A stretch of 64,000 nucleotides of DNA from Opisthorchis felineus (Eukaryota; Platyhelminthes; Trematoda; Opisthorchiida; Opisthorchiidae). Shown one piece after another: positions 9,837-22,604 of the stretch (positions within the stretch are counted from its first letter, which is position 1; each line of letters starts with the position of its first letter). The DNA is taken from NCBI GenBank assembly GCA_004794785.1, contig SJOL01009883.1, positions 239,881-303,880 on the forward strand, read 5' to 3'. Both the position numbers and the translations under genes were made by a program. The notes beneath the pieces are model-generated. The model was given only the letters and a program-made list of their open reading frames with translations. It had not been told where the DNA came from and did no database searches.

Positions 9837-10953
9837 TTCTTATGATTACGGTATTACGTTCAAAATTATTATTGTGTTATGGTATATTTCAAGTGCATGA
9901 ATTCATGCTCAGACTTTGCAAACTTTTTCATGGATAGCACGTATATCAAAATCCTTCTACCTTTTTTACAGCAACAGTAGAGCTCGCTAAAATTTCTCGG
10001 TTGTAATGATTCCTGCTTCATTAGGGAAGACCCTTACCCTGTCGTGGTAGTTGTTGAGGAAACTACAGCGTTAACACAGGTCACGAAGTAACGGGCAGTA
10101 ATACCAAGCCACGGTGGTCATTAACTGGTGTTCGTAACGAAGGGGACTTAGGCTGTCAGCTTTGCTGTTGGGGGAACCATCCGTCAGCGGCCTCAACAAA
10201 CATCAGTATTCCTTTCTTGTTGGTAATCTTTATTGGCTATTCTTGGAACCTGCAGGGTAATTCATTCCTGTGCTGTGGTTCCAGTTTTGGGTGGGCCTAA
10301 GCAATACTTTGTCACTGTTTGTGCTTTATTTCATTGGTGTTTTAGCAGGAATTGTGCTTGCGATTTTGAGATTCGTCGCTTAAAAATTGGCGGTCTATGC
10401 TCCACACTTCGGACTTAATTACGGTGGGTCAATTACTGAATTTCAATTTAAGAACTTTGATGGACTCAATTTTCTGGGAACAAGAGAATCAGAGATACGC
10501 GTTTTCACAAACGACTTAATTAACCCCACTAAAATGTTAATCTTCAATATAAATGATATGGGACTAATGTTACTGCTTCATAGGGAGTCGACAGAAAAAC
10601 CTCATCCATTTGTCTCAAGGACGTTTGCTGCAGTGGTGCCATGTTATCTAGAGAGTTATAGTGCGGCTTTTTCATCCGGTGTAAGCACTTCTAGCGTTTT
10701 CTGATACACAATTCAATACAATTCGACAGACACATCTATACATGGTCCAACATACGAAAATATTCGTCTTTCACCAATTCTAGCCAATGCGCTTTTAATC
10801 TTCCATGAACATTAATTATAGGCAGATTCGGTCTCAGTTCCTTCCGAATCACATTTCTAAACTTCATTTTGCAAAGAATAGCCGTGTCTATCAGATCGAA
10901 ACACGTCCATCTCAACAGTACTGCTGCTTATGAAGGCTGGGTGAGTCGCTACG

Positions 10954-11409
10954 TTAATTTATGACAAAGTGTTCTCGTGGGACAAAAGGTTTTGGCGCCC
11001 GCAGTTTTGATGATGAGCGACAGTGTGTTCGTAAGCGAAATGACAAGCCATTCTGAAGCGTTCTGCAAAACAATGCCCAACCTCCCTGGTCGAACTGAAA
11101 TCTTGTGTGCAGTTGCATGAAAACAAACAAAACGTTCTCAGGGGAGCGAAGTGGTGCTCTCACTGGATCCTTTCCGCCCAGATATAAGAAAACTTGATGC
11201 AGGTAGTATACTACAACCATGGAAAAATGGCTTTCATCGCAGACACGCACAAAAAACGTGATTATTTCGAGGGTGTGGTGAACGCAGACGACAGACGATG
11301 GTTCCGATGTAGCTCTGACTTCATCTAGATCTTTCAGCAGAGGCAACCACAATTTGAATGCGGAAACTACAACAGGACAGAACGTATTCACCCATCTTGA
11401 GTTGGACAC
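10954..11409 (-). other. Long unassigned open frame
   Basis: 151 codons are open on the minus strand, longer than most frames in this window. The peptide is hydrophobic in its N-terminal half and basic near its C-terminus. I see no family motif, no good splice signals, and stretches of the opposite strand are also open. It may be an exon, a fossil retroelement frame or chance. Confidence 0.18.
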
Positions 11410-12614
11410 AAGACTATCTTCAACGTCGGAACATGGTCGCCAGATTAAACCATTTTCACCAGGTCAGTTTCCGTATGTTCTGGAGTTCTAAAAGGGCGAG
11501 TTCTGGAAACTCGTCTTTTTCTAGTTTTCATCTGTGACTTACGCTTGAATATGATCAAATATTGTTTTCTGGCGATGTCGAAACATGAATATTAATTTAT
11601 ACAGCCAAATTTACATGTGGGTTTGGAGTTCTTGTACCAGTGTTCAGCGAAAAGTCGAATACCCTATATTTTTAAAAGAAGCGCTGTGTTTGTCTTGCGT
11701 CAACCACACCTTCAGCCCTATAAGCTCAGTAATAGATTTATTTACACAGTCTTTGTACGAGGAAGAATTGCCGGCCCCTCAAACTGTGCACGGACCACTT
11801 CCATCCCAAACGGCTAACAGGGTCTTTTTAGAACAGCATTGAAAACCTTTGAGAGGTTTGTGTTTCTTCGGCTGCTGAAGGCACATATCAAGTCCCACTC
11901 AAAATGCCCAACTCGGGTTTTGAGCCAATAGCTGAAATGTGGTCGAAATTTATTTGTCCAGCACATTCCTCCTCGAAAATGCTTTTCTCACTTCGTGTTT
12001 TTGGTTGGCGCATCTGTCTCCGGATGACAGTGATTATGCGCTATCCTCACTTGCATTTCAAAAAATGCATTATGGCAATCTGAAAACTGAGCCGACTTGG
12101 ACATATTTCTACAGACAGAAACCGAAAACTATGGGAAGAAAAATCACTTTAAAAAAGTCCATGAAATATCTTCATGAAGAGATGTTAACATGGCAAAATT
12201 AAAAGTAGGTAAATCTACATCAGATCCACAGTGTTAAGTCTTAAGAGTGTGGTTACGTGGATGCACGTGGATGTTAAGATTTTTCTCCATGAGACGAGTC
12301 ATTCGAGTGTGTTCCGTAGTAAAAGTACCACGGGATATTTCCTCATCAAATTTTCTGGCCGATCCACCTGCGTGAGCATCCATCAGTATCTGACTCAGTC
12401 GAAAGATGTTTGCTGCATGCATCTTGATGGCTGCATTACTACGGTTCATATAGCGTGCTCAAAGACGAGTGTTAAGTACAGTCGCGAGCAGTTGCCTGCA
12501 ATCTGAACGAGCGTAACTAGCGAAAATATGACTATTGGAGTCAGTTGGATCTCTCATCAAAGCCATATAAGACCGCAAATGACTGCATATCAACAGGTGG
12601 ATACAACTTTTTTT

Positions 12615-12760
12615 ACTCAGGTAGAACATATGGCTGATGAACCGCTCCCACCTGATGATCGCCAAGGCTAAGGAAACAGATCGTGCACTGACAGAGGGTT
12701 TTCAGCAACCTTATGGCTAATGTGTTCCGTCTAGCAAATACCGATTGGTTTCCATCTAAT
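12615..12760 (+). repeat. Family B hammerhead relic
   Basis: The end of the body (GTAGAACATA), the ribozyme and the tail are recognisable. The core CTGATGA at about 12,654 survives, and GGAAAC follows, but helix II is scrambled (TCGCC/GGCTA) and the helix III/cleavage region reads AGATCGTGC in place of CGGTCGTGG. The tail (TTTTCAGCAACCTTATG) is well kept. Almost certainly inactive. Confidence 0.6.
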
Positions 12761-15000
12761 AAGCTCTATGTGGTCTATTTCACTTCGTCATTAGGCATGC
12801 TTTTCGATAAAACACTTTCTTCATCAAGGTGCCTACCTGCAACGCTCGTTGTCAGTTTTCCACTCCGTCTTTTTTAGTTGTTCTACGAGCAACTTTGTAT
12901 TTTTGTGACACAATGAGGCAGATATGCGTGGTCGTTTGTGGGTCACTCCAGTGAGATATTCTAGCATTATGGCAAGTGGGAAAATACACCATTACTTCAT
13001 ACATTTGAGAATTTAAGTGCCGTTGATGTGTCAGGGATTGAAGAGTGTTTTTCGCCACGACCCACTTAAAAAATCGGGATTGTGCGCTTTATTTACAGTG
13101 TTGCCAAGGGCTGTATGACCGAATTCTACCTTTGGCAATTCTACACTTTGGCATGTGTGTAGCAGATAAAGGTGAGTCCACAACTATTTCACACAAGGAG
13201 ATAGAATGACTTGTCTGGGTATTTCCCTTTTACTCCACAACTCATGCACCATCAACGAGACAGCATTAGTTCTGAAAGCCTTTTGGTGAAATCTGTTAAA
13301 CAGCAGAAATACATCACATTTGATTCTTCACGTGAGAGTATTTGGGGCTAGTTTCTTCCCACGACAAATATCACAACCGAAAGCAAAATGTCATGCAACA
13401 GAACGAAAAATTGTGTGCATGGAAGTTACACGATTATGAGTGGGAAACGCGAGCTGAAATCGGTGGAATGAATGTATCTCTTTTGGGCCAAAACTGACCC
13501 AGAACACCAGGAAGGGTGCAGTTTTTTTATACAGATATATCGCATTGAACAAAATACTTGACTTTCAATCCAAAAGGTATGTTATAAAATTCTGAGCTTT
13601 TTGTATATTTTCGCGCAAATCGAAAAGCATAGAAAAGCTCTTCAGCAAGTCAGTCTGCAAAAGGGCTTGCATATGCTAACTACGGATTCCACAAGTACGT
13701 TCACATAGATAGTCATATAGAGTAATCACTCTGAGAGATAACTCAAGGAGAATTCTTTGGTATGGTAGTCCATAGTGAACGTCCCCCATCAGTCTTCTAT
13801 AATCTCTTCTGCCTACACAGAAAGAAACCGCACCCTCTCTATGGTACATCATTTTGTTCCCTGTGGAATAATTTTCGGTTTGAAGAAAGGGTACGAACCC
13901 AGTGATCCATGGCGAAGCACATAGCACAGGCATACCACGTGTTTCAAGGGCCGAAATGCATATTTTGAACAACGCTAATCTGGGACAGATGTAAACACCC
14001 CAATGTTTCTTAACTGCATAAAAACCTAGTTAAACTGATTGGATATGATCATTTGAGGACCGAAGTCTGTTTACTACTACTTGATAAGTGCTGGACTTAC
14101 TCCTGCACTGTATTACAAAATGTCCGCCTAGAGCTTGTCTTCCTCACTGCCGACGTTATGGCTTTTTATGTAGTCATGAGCAGTCATAAGATAATCGGTT
14201 GCCGCAGCGTACTCATCAATCACTAACTAGTTTTTAACCAGTTATGTCTCTTATTCTTGTAGAAATGGAACTACCACTAACAGGCACACATCAGTAATGA
14301 ATAGTGGTATCTAACTGTCGTGAAACAGCAAAGGATAATATCCCAGGTAAAAGAGGAAATAAAGGGGCATAGGGGAGAGCGAATTCCAAAACCCATATGT
14401 TGTTACAGAAAATGACTAAGAACAAGATGGCTACCCGGTGTCGATATTAACATTAACGCATTTGGGAACCACATCAGGATGGTATGTTATTAATAGGATT
14501 GACCCAGCATACAGTGACAGATGAGATTTTAGTGGGGGCCCCTGAATGAAGCTGGCTACTTGGAACGGCTACGTTCCAGTGTTCTATAGGGTTTCCAGCC
14601 AGATGTAAGAACAGTCGCTTCTACTCCAGCTGTGAATGCACCAGAACAAGACATATAACTTAGTTGGACTCTAACCTTTTTCGCCGTGCTACGGCTGTTC
14701 CTCCGTGAGCTTTTCAGTATCAATGGTTCGGGATAAAACCAGCACCTGCCTTGGTGGAATGTGGTCTGTGGTTTGTAGTACATTTCTCAGGCCCCCTAAG
14801 CTGGTAAAGTTTATTTGCTGCTTTAACGATTGTGATTGGCTACACCGTAACAGATCATGCGTCATTTGGTTCCACATAAGTCAGTTGACACCCACATTTT
14901 GACGAAGGCGTGGGTTACCATATATTTGACGACAGAACACGGGCAAGTGATCATCCAATTCAGGGAGCACCTATTTTCCGACACTGTAGGACTAGGTTAG
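12761..15000. other. Stretch without a supported gene
   Basis: Open frames at 13,676-13,972 and 14,556-14,902 overlap on both strands and show no motif I can name. No RNA gene was recognised. The 14.5-14.9 kb part may be old retroelement sequence, but I cannot show it. Confidence 0.4.
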
Positions 15001-15002
15001 TT

Positions 15003-15265
15003 GAGGTGGCTGCGGGACTTGTAGAATTCGTGCTCACATCATTATCGTTTGAACAGTTGTCCTGGCGCAATTATTATGGTGAGTCCACATCAAGGGGGAG
15101 GCACTGAACTCGAGTGTTGCTCTTATTAGAGCTCATTAGCAGCACATAACCTTGGCCTTGCCGGGGTTTGAACTCTGAGCATCTGACATGCGAAGCGATC
15201 GTGTTGCTACTACTCCACCAAACGAGAGTGATGTGAGCACTAATTCTACGAATCCCGCAACCACG
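15003..15265 (-). mobile_element. tRNA-derived SINE-like element with terminal inverted repeats, copy a
   Basis: The first ~46 bases (GTGGCTGCGGGACTTGTAGA...) are the near-perfect inverse of the last ~46 (...TCTACGAATCCCGCAACCAC). Between them, on the minus strand, is a tRNA-like head with an A-box-like GGTGGAGTAGTAGCAACACG and a B-box-like GAGTTCAAACCCC, then a short unique tail ending in a pyrimidine tract. The tRNA-like part identifies a Pol III SINE, whereas the terminal inverted repeats are more like a DNA-transposon MITE. Both features occur together here. Confidence 0.65.
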
Positions 15266-15280
15266 TACAACTAAACAAAG

Positions 15281-15590
15281 ACTTCAGGTGTTGGTGGTTG
15301 CGGGATTTTGCAGAATACATACATGACTCTCGTTTGAACAATCGTCCTCCTGTCTTCACGCAATCATCCTGGTGAGTCCACACCAAAGGGGGGGGAAGCA
15401 CCGGACTCGAGTTTCGCTCTTATTAGAGCTCATCTGCGGTGCATATCCAATGGCCGTGCCGGAGTCTGAACTCCGCACATCTGACATGCGAAGCGAGCGT
15501 GTTACCACTACTCCACCAGCGCACGCTGTACTCATCCGGATTTTTACTTCTGAACAGGCGAGCGTGTTCACGCTTGAGTGATGTGAGCAG
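15281..15590 (-). mobile_element. SINE-like element with inverted ends, copy b
   Basis: Related to copy a and in the same orientation. The left terminus is TTCAGGTGTTGGTGGTTGCG. The tRNA-like head on the minus strand reads GTGGAGTAGTGGTAACACGC with B-box-like GAGTTCAGACTCC. The right part carries about 50 extra bases (CGCACGCTG...CTTGAGTGATGTGAGCAG) that copy a lacks but copy c shares. It lies 16 bases from copy a, so the two form a near-tandem pair. Confidence 0.65.
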
Positions 15591-15631
15591 AATGCCCGAC
15601 GCCTCGAACGACGACCCTGTAACATACCTTG

Positions 15632-15837
15632 GTTGTGTCGATCGATTGGCCCGCCGGTCAGGACTTCCCAGTCAGGTAGCGCCACAGACACTTGAAACCT
15701 GCTGGACAGGTTTTGGTTTCAGGTGTTGGTGGTTATGGGATTTTGTAGAATACAGAGATTGTCCAACAGGTTTCGAGCGTACGTGGCGCTACCTGACTGG
15801 GAAGTCCTGACAGACGGGCCAATCGATCGACAAACAA
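15632..15837. repeat. Large imperfect hairpin (two ~77-base inverted arms)
   Basis: The left arm (about 15,632-15,709) and right arm (about 15,761-15,837) are reverse complements over roughly 77 bases with about 10 differences; both contain GGACTTCCCAGTCAGG or its complement. The ~50-base loop contains another copy of the SINE-like left terminus (TTCAGGTGTTGGTGG at 15,718). So a terminal fragment is enclosed by a separate inverted repeat. Confidence 0.75.
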
Positions 15838-15849
15838 GAAAATTACTGG

Positions 15850-16040
15850 GTCTTCATAAAGGAAACTACTCACAAGGTTGCTGAAAACTCTTCGACAGCC
15901 CACGACCGGTTCCGCCCTTCTTGGGGCTCATCAGGTAGGCACAGTCCCCGAGTTTCCGTCAACCTTATGTTCTACTTGAACCCAAATTGAACTGATTTCG
16001 ACGAATACACTCATTTGCAAATTAATTTGGTTTGGGTCTT
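15850..16040 (-). repeat. Family B hammerhead relic, inverted
   Basis: The reverse complement of the tail, ribozyme and about 90 bases of the body. On the minus strand the core CTGATGAG and the cleavage region CGGTCGTGGG are intact and helix II is nearly so, but the GAAA box is GGAA, changing an essential adenine. It is the best preserved of the inactive copies. Confidence 0.7.
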
Positions 16041-16044
16041 CTTT

Positions 16045-16320
16045 CGAGCAAACTAATTACATCGCCTAAGCGTGAACATGCCCGCCTGTTCAGACGTAAA
16101 AGTTCAGTTGCACCCTGCGTGCGCTGGTGGAGTAGTGGCGCTTGTCTAGCATGTCAGATGTCCGGAGTTCAAACCCTGGCACGGCCAAGGATATGCACTG
16201 CCGGTGAGCTCTAATAATAGTGAAACTCGAATTCAGTGCTTCCCCCTTTTGTGTGGTCCCACCAGAATAATTGCGCTAGGACAGGAGAACAACTGTTCAA
16301 AAGGAGTGATGTGACAACGA
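16045..16320 (+). mobile_element. SINE-like element, copy c (opposite orientation)
   Basis: The plus strand carries the tRNA-like head (GCGCTGGTGGAGTAGTGG, B-box-like GGAGTTCAAACCCTGG). It is preceded by the extra segment shared with copy b (AAGCGTGAACATGCCCGCCT) and followed by the pyrimidine tract and AGTGATGTGAC end. Both ends correspond to copy b inverted. It directly abuts the family B relic. Confidence 0.65.
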
Positions 16321-16698
16321 GTTGTACGATTAGAGCCTACTCATGGTATATTCCATCAACCTAAAGCGCAGGCTGATTGTCAAGTATCAGCTATTTTAAA
16401 GGTGAATTTCGTTTGTTCGTACAATATAATGTGGTATTTTTTTCAGTCCATATCGATTTTAGACAACGCTAGACAAAGTTGAAAATGAACTGAGATTCTG
16501 GTGAGGGTGCTTCAAAAACAAGGGAAAATACTATCAGACAGAGAGAAGTGAGGTTAATAATATAATTTAGGATGCCCAACAGCCTAAGCAATTCACTTTG
16601 AAGCAAAAACCGAAGGCGACTTTTAAAGTTAGAGTTATCTGATTTGATTTACACTATATTAATATCAGGGGACAAATGCACTCGAATACTGCTGAGTT

Positions 16699-17660
16699 TC
16701 ATGCAATGCCACAAAAGCGAGTCCATTTCGAGGGGTCATCGTGGTTTGGGATTAAGCTATGATGTTTGTATTGGCGATTCAAACATTTACTCAATATCAG
16801 TTGTCTAGCCTGCCACTGCAACCAGCAATTTGAATGGAGTGTCTGTGAACCTGGGACAAGATGATAAAAAATCAGAATTTTTTGGGAACATCTATATTGG
16901 ATCCAGGTAAATGTCATCTTAGCTCGCAGCGATTTAACCTCCAAATTGGCCAATAAAGCACAGCTTTCGACGAAAGCCGAATGGGGGTACTTTACCTGCG
17001 GCTTTCTTTTGGCCAGAAAAGGTTCGGAATTGAAGCGACAGCCGTCCAGATGGTACCTGATCACAAATCACAAAACGACTACGCGGTCAGGTAGAGACTA
17101 AGCAGAATTTAGGGTGAGAAGTAGCCTTATTTTCATAGGTGTTTCTTTTCATCCCATCGAGACCGACTCCAAAAGAACGTACCCGGACCTTCACGTGGAG
17201 TTAGGGTATTTTGTAGTTCTGGTTTGTTTACGGCATAGCCAAGTAATTGAGGCATAATCCACAGTACCCTCGTTTAATGAGCTGACTACTTGCATGAGAC
17301 CAGTGAACTTGTAATAAGCATTAGCTTTTTCCTCGACATTTTTTACAGCTCATGTGAAATACATGCCAGAATTTTGCATGTAGTGCAGAGGAAACCCACT
17401 CCCCGATAGCTGTCCCTCCTATCGGCTTCTATTTTCTTTGAGAAGTAGTGTGATTGTGACGTTCCTGAAGTCCTCAAAACAGTTACAGTTTTTCAGATAG
17501 CGAATTTTGTGATAAACTTCGCCTCCTAATAGTGGTTTACCAAGTTTGAACACACTGATGGGTAACCCACCTTTTCTGGCAGCAGCCCCAGCTTCCGCCC
17601 AGCCAAGTTTCTTCGTAGATAAACTAGATTGGTTTGACATAAGTGAACAGCAGAGCAAGA
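16699..17660 (-). pseudogene. LINE (non-LTR retrotransposon) reverse transcriptase remnant
   Basis: Two blocks in N-to-C order on the minus strand. The block at 17,419-17,600 encodes a stretch typical of the start of LINE RT domains: a PISVFKLGKPLL segment, then CFEDFRNVTITLLLK (compare family pattern PxDFRDxxI.LxxK). The block at 16,699-17,064 encodes a GCRFNSEPFLAKRK stretch followed by a decayed region where the FADD/YADD box should be (SCALLAN), and a PGSQT segment. The middle palm (about 350 bases between the blocks) is unrecognisable. Frame breaks and loss of the catalytic aspartates mark it as dead. The family call rests on spaced motif similarity only. Confidence 0.5.
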
Positions 17661-17761
17661 ATATGTTGGGTGGTTTGCTAAGTAGTTTTAAGAAATGTGC
17701 CTTCCAAGCAGTTAGTACGCCTTTTGACTCATCCGACTTTTGGCGGTCTAGTTGTCTTTGA

Positions 17762-20700
17762 GGCGTTGTAGATAATGCGCATTCAATCCGCAGGATTCTT
17801 TCAAAGTTACTATTGACCCTTTATAAAACCGTAGATCTAGATTGGATTTCTTGGTTTCTTTCAAAGGGCTGGATTATCTCCTGCCACCTCTGCCTGTTAA
17901 AATGGATTCTAGCGTTATAATCATGTGCAAGAAATAGGTGGGACGTGAGTGGGTCTTATCGTTCAAAGTTATTCTTCATTCTCCACCTCTTGATGAGATA
18001 TCATGCTAACGGACACAGAAAAAAGGGTCAGTGTGATCGAGTCGTTGACGGTCGAAGCCGGCTAACCGTTATCCTTCCACTGTTACATTTTAGTACGCTT
18101 AGCTTTTTTTCCATTCACATTCCCGGTCGCTAAGTATCCTATTCCATATTTAGTCAGCTATCTCGTGAACGATAGCGTTTCAGTGCCTCGGCAGTGAGGG
18201 ATGCATGCTTTTCGAAACTGTTGCTTCCATGCCTGTCGAGGTTTGTCCCAACGTTCCTAGTCGGATTTGACACGCCCTCAAGGTCAGTTTTTAATGGCAG
18301 ATCATTGACGCCATTTTCAAACTACACTGCCATCTAGCTTTTCTGGATCCTTTGCCTCAGTCTTCTAAGCTCTACGCCAAATAATAGGTATATTTCTGAA
18401 GGCAGTTCTTCTGGAACCAATGACTCACAAGTTTGACCCAGTTGGATGTGGGGGCTAGCCCAGCTAGAGGGTCAAGAGAATAGAGCAGTAACTTCTAACA
18501 CCTACCTCTGCTGCGCAATGCAGGTGCATTTTCAATCGTACAGGACTGTTGGTTTTTACAGGTATTTGGACGGTAGGGGATAGTGTGCCTAGCCGTGGCC
18601 AGCCACCGAACTATTGAGGTGTGCGGGTCTTTAAGGCCAATCGCTAAACCACTTCTTTTTTTTTTTTTTTTGGGGGGGGGGGGGGTTAGAAAGCGCCATC
18701 ACTGCATTCATAAACACGAAAGCGCTGGTCACGTGGGAGGAACACACCCATGTCCGCACGCTCCTGCAGCAGTGAGCAGTACGGATTTCTTTCAGACCAT
18801 GTCACCCTACAGTGGACTGCAGTACAGAGACCAGGGGCTCTTGGGCTGATTGCTTTCCTTTAGTCTTGTCAGTACAGGCAAGCAACTGCAGCCTTTAGGA
18901 TCATTGCATCTATCAAGCACGCCAACCACCGCAAAGTTACAGTTTTGTCATTTGTATGTAATCGCTGCAAAGTTATGTTCCTTTCTGCTCTTTCTGGTAG
19001 AGAAATAGCAGAGATGGTTTTGTCATGGAGGACCCATCCATTATCTTCAGGACAGTGTGGAGGAACTCTAACACAGGCCTCATGTATTAGCAACTTTTGG
19101 CTGCTAACAGTAGTACGAAACAATTGCTGTTAGATTGTGTTTTGGCGATCTGACCAACGATGTCGTTGGTTTCACCTAATTACGAACGTAATGCTCACTT
19201 TCTCCCTGAGCCACAGAAATGGTGGTTGTTTGTAGACATCTTGACATTTTTTGTGGCGAGCAAGGACTTTATGGAAAACCCATGATTTGGTACGTCTGAA
19301 TTTTGCATTGTGATTCTAATTCGTTTGCCATTTATTTTCCAAGTTCCTTAGTGGTAGACACCCAAGAAGACAAAACCAAAACGTACTGATTCCCACTTGT
19401 TCACTCAATATTTCTGACTGAAATTCGATCCGTCTAACGAAAGTAGACCATGTGATCTCCTTACATTAAATCACACCGGAACCAAATTCCGTAAGGAGTG
19501 GTATTTCAGAGACTTTGGTGTTCCTCCACATTCATACTAATATAACCGTCGTATCAGTAACCAAGACGACCTGTTTATACAGCACTCTTGTTTATCACGG
19601 AAGCATCGTGTGTCAAAGGTTTACAACACAAAAAGTTGTCATGAATTGGCACTTGTTTTCTTGTCTGTGATTATGATTACTTCGGTCCTGGGGAAGTTTG
19701 TTCGGGCAAGTGAAACGCTGAGCATTAAGAATTCATTCCAAAATGCCACACCACTCTATATTATGTGCAGCGTCAAAACTGTCTGACTACACCATTGCTG
19801 AATTCCTTACGGATATTTTCAATGAGAGAGAAAGTTTATACATCCATGCATTATACAGACATCCTTGAAATAGCTAAAGGAACTGGTATGCAAACTGGTA
19901 TCTGATAAAATGGCAGCTGTCTTTATTGACCAACGTTCACAGATCTACGTGTCATGACTTGTATTCACCCTTAGTCATTGTTTTCGTGACTGTTGTATAC
20001 GTTGAAGTGTGGCTTTCACATGCAACTTGCCAAACTGAATTTTGACGTCATACAAGCAGATCGATAATCAGAAGTCAAAATGTGTGAATTGATGCCCCAG
20101 TAGGAGCTAGGTTATTGGATGTATTCTGCGATATTCGCGAGAATGTCTTGAAGAACTGTCGACGGTGTGCCCTGCTAAACTTTTCAAAGGCAGAGCAGAG
20201 AAAGAGTTGCTTACGTCAACATGACGGAACACATCATATCATACAGTCCTTAAAACACGAATCGGTTTAATGAATACAAGTACATTTTCCCCGTTTAGCG
20301 TAATAGGGATCTTGTCACTTATTTCAACTCGGGCTTAAAAGCTATGGGCTAAGTGTGTTGTGCGTGTGTGAATGAGCGAACGAATTTAGGCTATTTGTCT
20401 TTGTAAAAAAAACAGAATTTACGGATCCCGTTTCTCAATTGCTGTGTGTGCGACTCAAAATTCGAAGAGATATGTATCGTTTCAGCATAAGCAATTTTAC
20501 TGGTTCTCCGATATTTGCTTTGTTTGCCCCCCGTTGGTGAGACCAACTGCTATGAGATCACTATTCATCTGCCCCCAATTAGCCTCTCTAGAGGAGGCAA
20601 AGTTCGCGTCACCTTAAAACTCGACTTGGCGCCATTCGGACAAAAGTTTTGAATAAACACCTGTGGTTACTACGTAGCCCCGTTTCGATTAGTTCTGTCC

Positions 20701-22604
20701 ATCCAAGCCTGTAAGGAGCAAGTGATCATTAATGTTCAGCTAACAACGTGGAAAACCGAATGAACAGTATCGTTTTATTTCAAGTAGACAAAATAGTCGG
20801 ACGAGTTCTAATGTAATGTGTTACACATGCACGTAATTCCCATAGCTTAGGTTGCCGTTGACGGAAATGTTTACGGAAAAGAGTACAGTGTTATCCAGGA
20901 CACTACTACAGCAGAAACAATAGATGTCATCCTATACGTTCGAAAATTGGAATTTTGTTCCTACCCGCCTGAAAAGTTTCCATAAAGTGCTCAGAACACC
21001 GTCAATGAAGTTCAGAAAGAAAGTTGACCACATTATTGAATATCAAAGATCTCTTTAGAGGAAGGGGGATGTTTTCAGTCGATATCGCTCTAGCCTGAAA
21101 AGTCCCCCTTAGTCTCGATGGGATGGAGTTACTCCTCATCAAGAGCTTCTTATTAAAAATCATCAGAAGTACATATCTTTGACCATGCATAGATTTGAAT
21201 CACAGGTACCTGATATGCGAACAGCGAGTTACAACTGAGCTTATGCTTGTCAAAACAGAGAACTTGTTCGCCGTTAGGAGATGTGATTGGTTCTCCTGAA
21301 CGCACTCTGTTTGAAGGGAATTGCTGTGATGTAATAGTCATACTGGCAGGTCCACTTCGCTGGAGACCACTGCTGAGCAGTGAGCTGAGAGAAAAAGGGG
21401 TGAGTTTTTCAAATCCAGAGGGCCTACGTAGTGCGAATGAGAAGAAATGCCTGGAGATGTATTGAAACCTCCTACTTACTGCTTTGGCCTGAGGAATGTA
21501 AACTGGATAAATAAGACTTAAAAAGACTGTGGGACCTTCCTCGCATGAAAATAAATAAGCGACCTTGGGATGAAGAGCAACCCCTCGAAATGTCTCAGAG
21601 TACATACATTTGTGAGTAACATATATGTATTCAATGGTACGACACTGGACACCGTTAAATAATAATCACATAGGTTGCTAGGTCTGGTATACTACTGATG
21701 ACTTTTTAGTGGATATTCGTACAAGTTGCTTTCTTACTGTCCCCCGCAACCACTCCATTTATTTCGAGAGTCACAGTCCTCTTGTGCCTAATTAGGGTAA
21801 TCAGAAGTGAGCGGAGGATAAACAGGATGAAAGCCGCTCTGAGTCGACTGAATCGGACAATAAATAGTCCACCCTACTCCGAGTAAAATCTCATTTTCGA
21901 GCTCATGGCTTGGAGTATGCTTTTATTTCCGCTTAAATTTTAAACCAGGGCATCTGATGGTTCTTTGGTCTATGGGCTTGTGCAGTTAGTTGTAGTCGGC
22001 AACATAAACCAAAAACTCTCCATGGGGTGACAAATGCGGTCCAGTGGAATGGGAAGGTTTGAACGCATTGATGGACTTAGTGAGTTGGGTGTATAACAAT
22101 CACCGATAAAGAATGTGGAGAGCATCAGAGGCTATCAGTATTACTGAAAGAAGCAGTGCCCGAATTTAGGCAGTAAACCATAATCCCCAAAAGTACAACC
22201 AATTCGCAACAGAGGTTGCACGGTACTATGCAGTCAGAACTGAAGCCAGAACGGATGATGAGTTGTGGTGAGCTATGAGTGGATCCTCCTATTGGCCTCT
22301 TATTCTTCGCCATTCATGGCTGAACAAATGACCGCACTACATCTGGAGCCAAAAGGTAACCCAGCCAGGGGAACCAATGGGCTATCTATTTAATACCTTA
22401 ACTGTACTGTGTTACGCAATTTCCTTCGATTCCCTCTATGAAATTTGTTGACATTGATGGTACCCTTCACAAAAGGCTATCAACCCATATGATCTTAAAA
22501 TCGGCGTTACGACGAAAACTATCCCAGGCAGTGATTAGAAACTTCTTATTCTTCTACAGTTATCCTTGAACACGAGGCGGTTTATGTGCAGGACATCCAT
22601 TTGA
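17762..22604. other. Gene-poor stretch with T16-G14 homopolymer
   Basis: No gene recognised. T16 (18,656-18,671) runs directly into G14 (18,672-18,685). Overlapping two-strand open frames at 21,153-21,605 (150 codons minus; 72 codons plus) are the longest here, with no motif and no clear splice sites. Confidence 0.4.

Noticed and set aside
21153..21605. 150-codon minus-strand ORF opposite a 72-codon plus-strand ORF
   Set aside because: No motif or splice signals; the strand cannot be decided.
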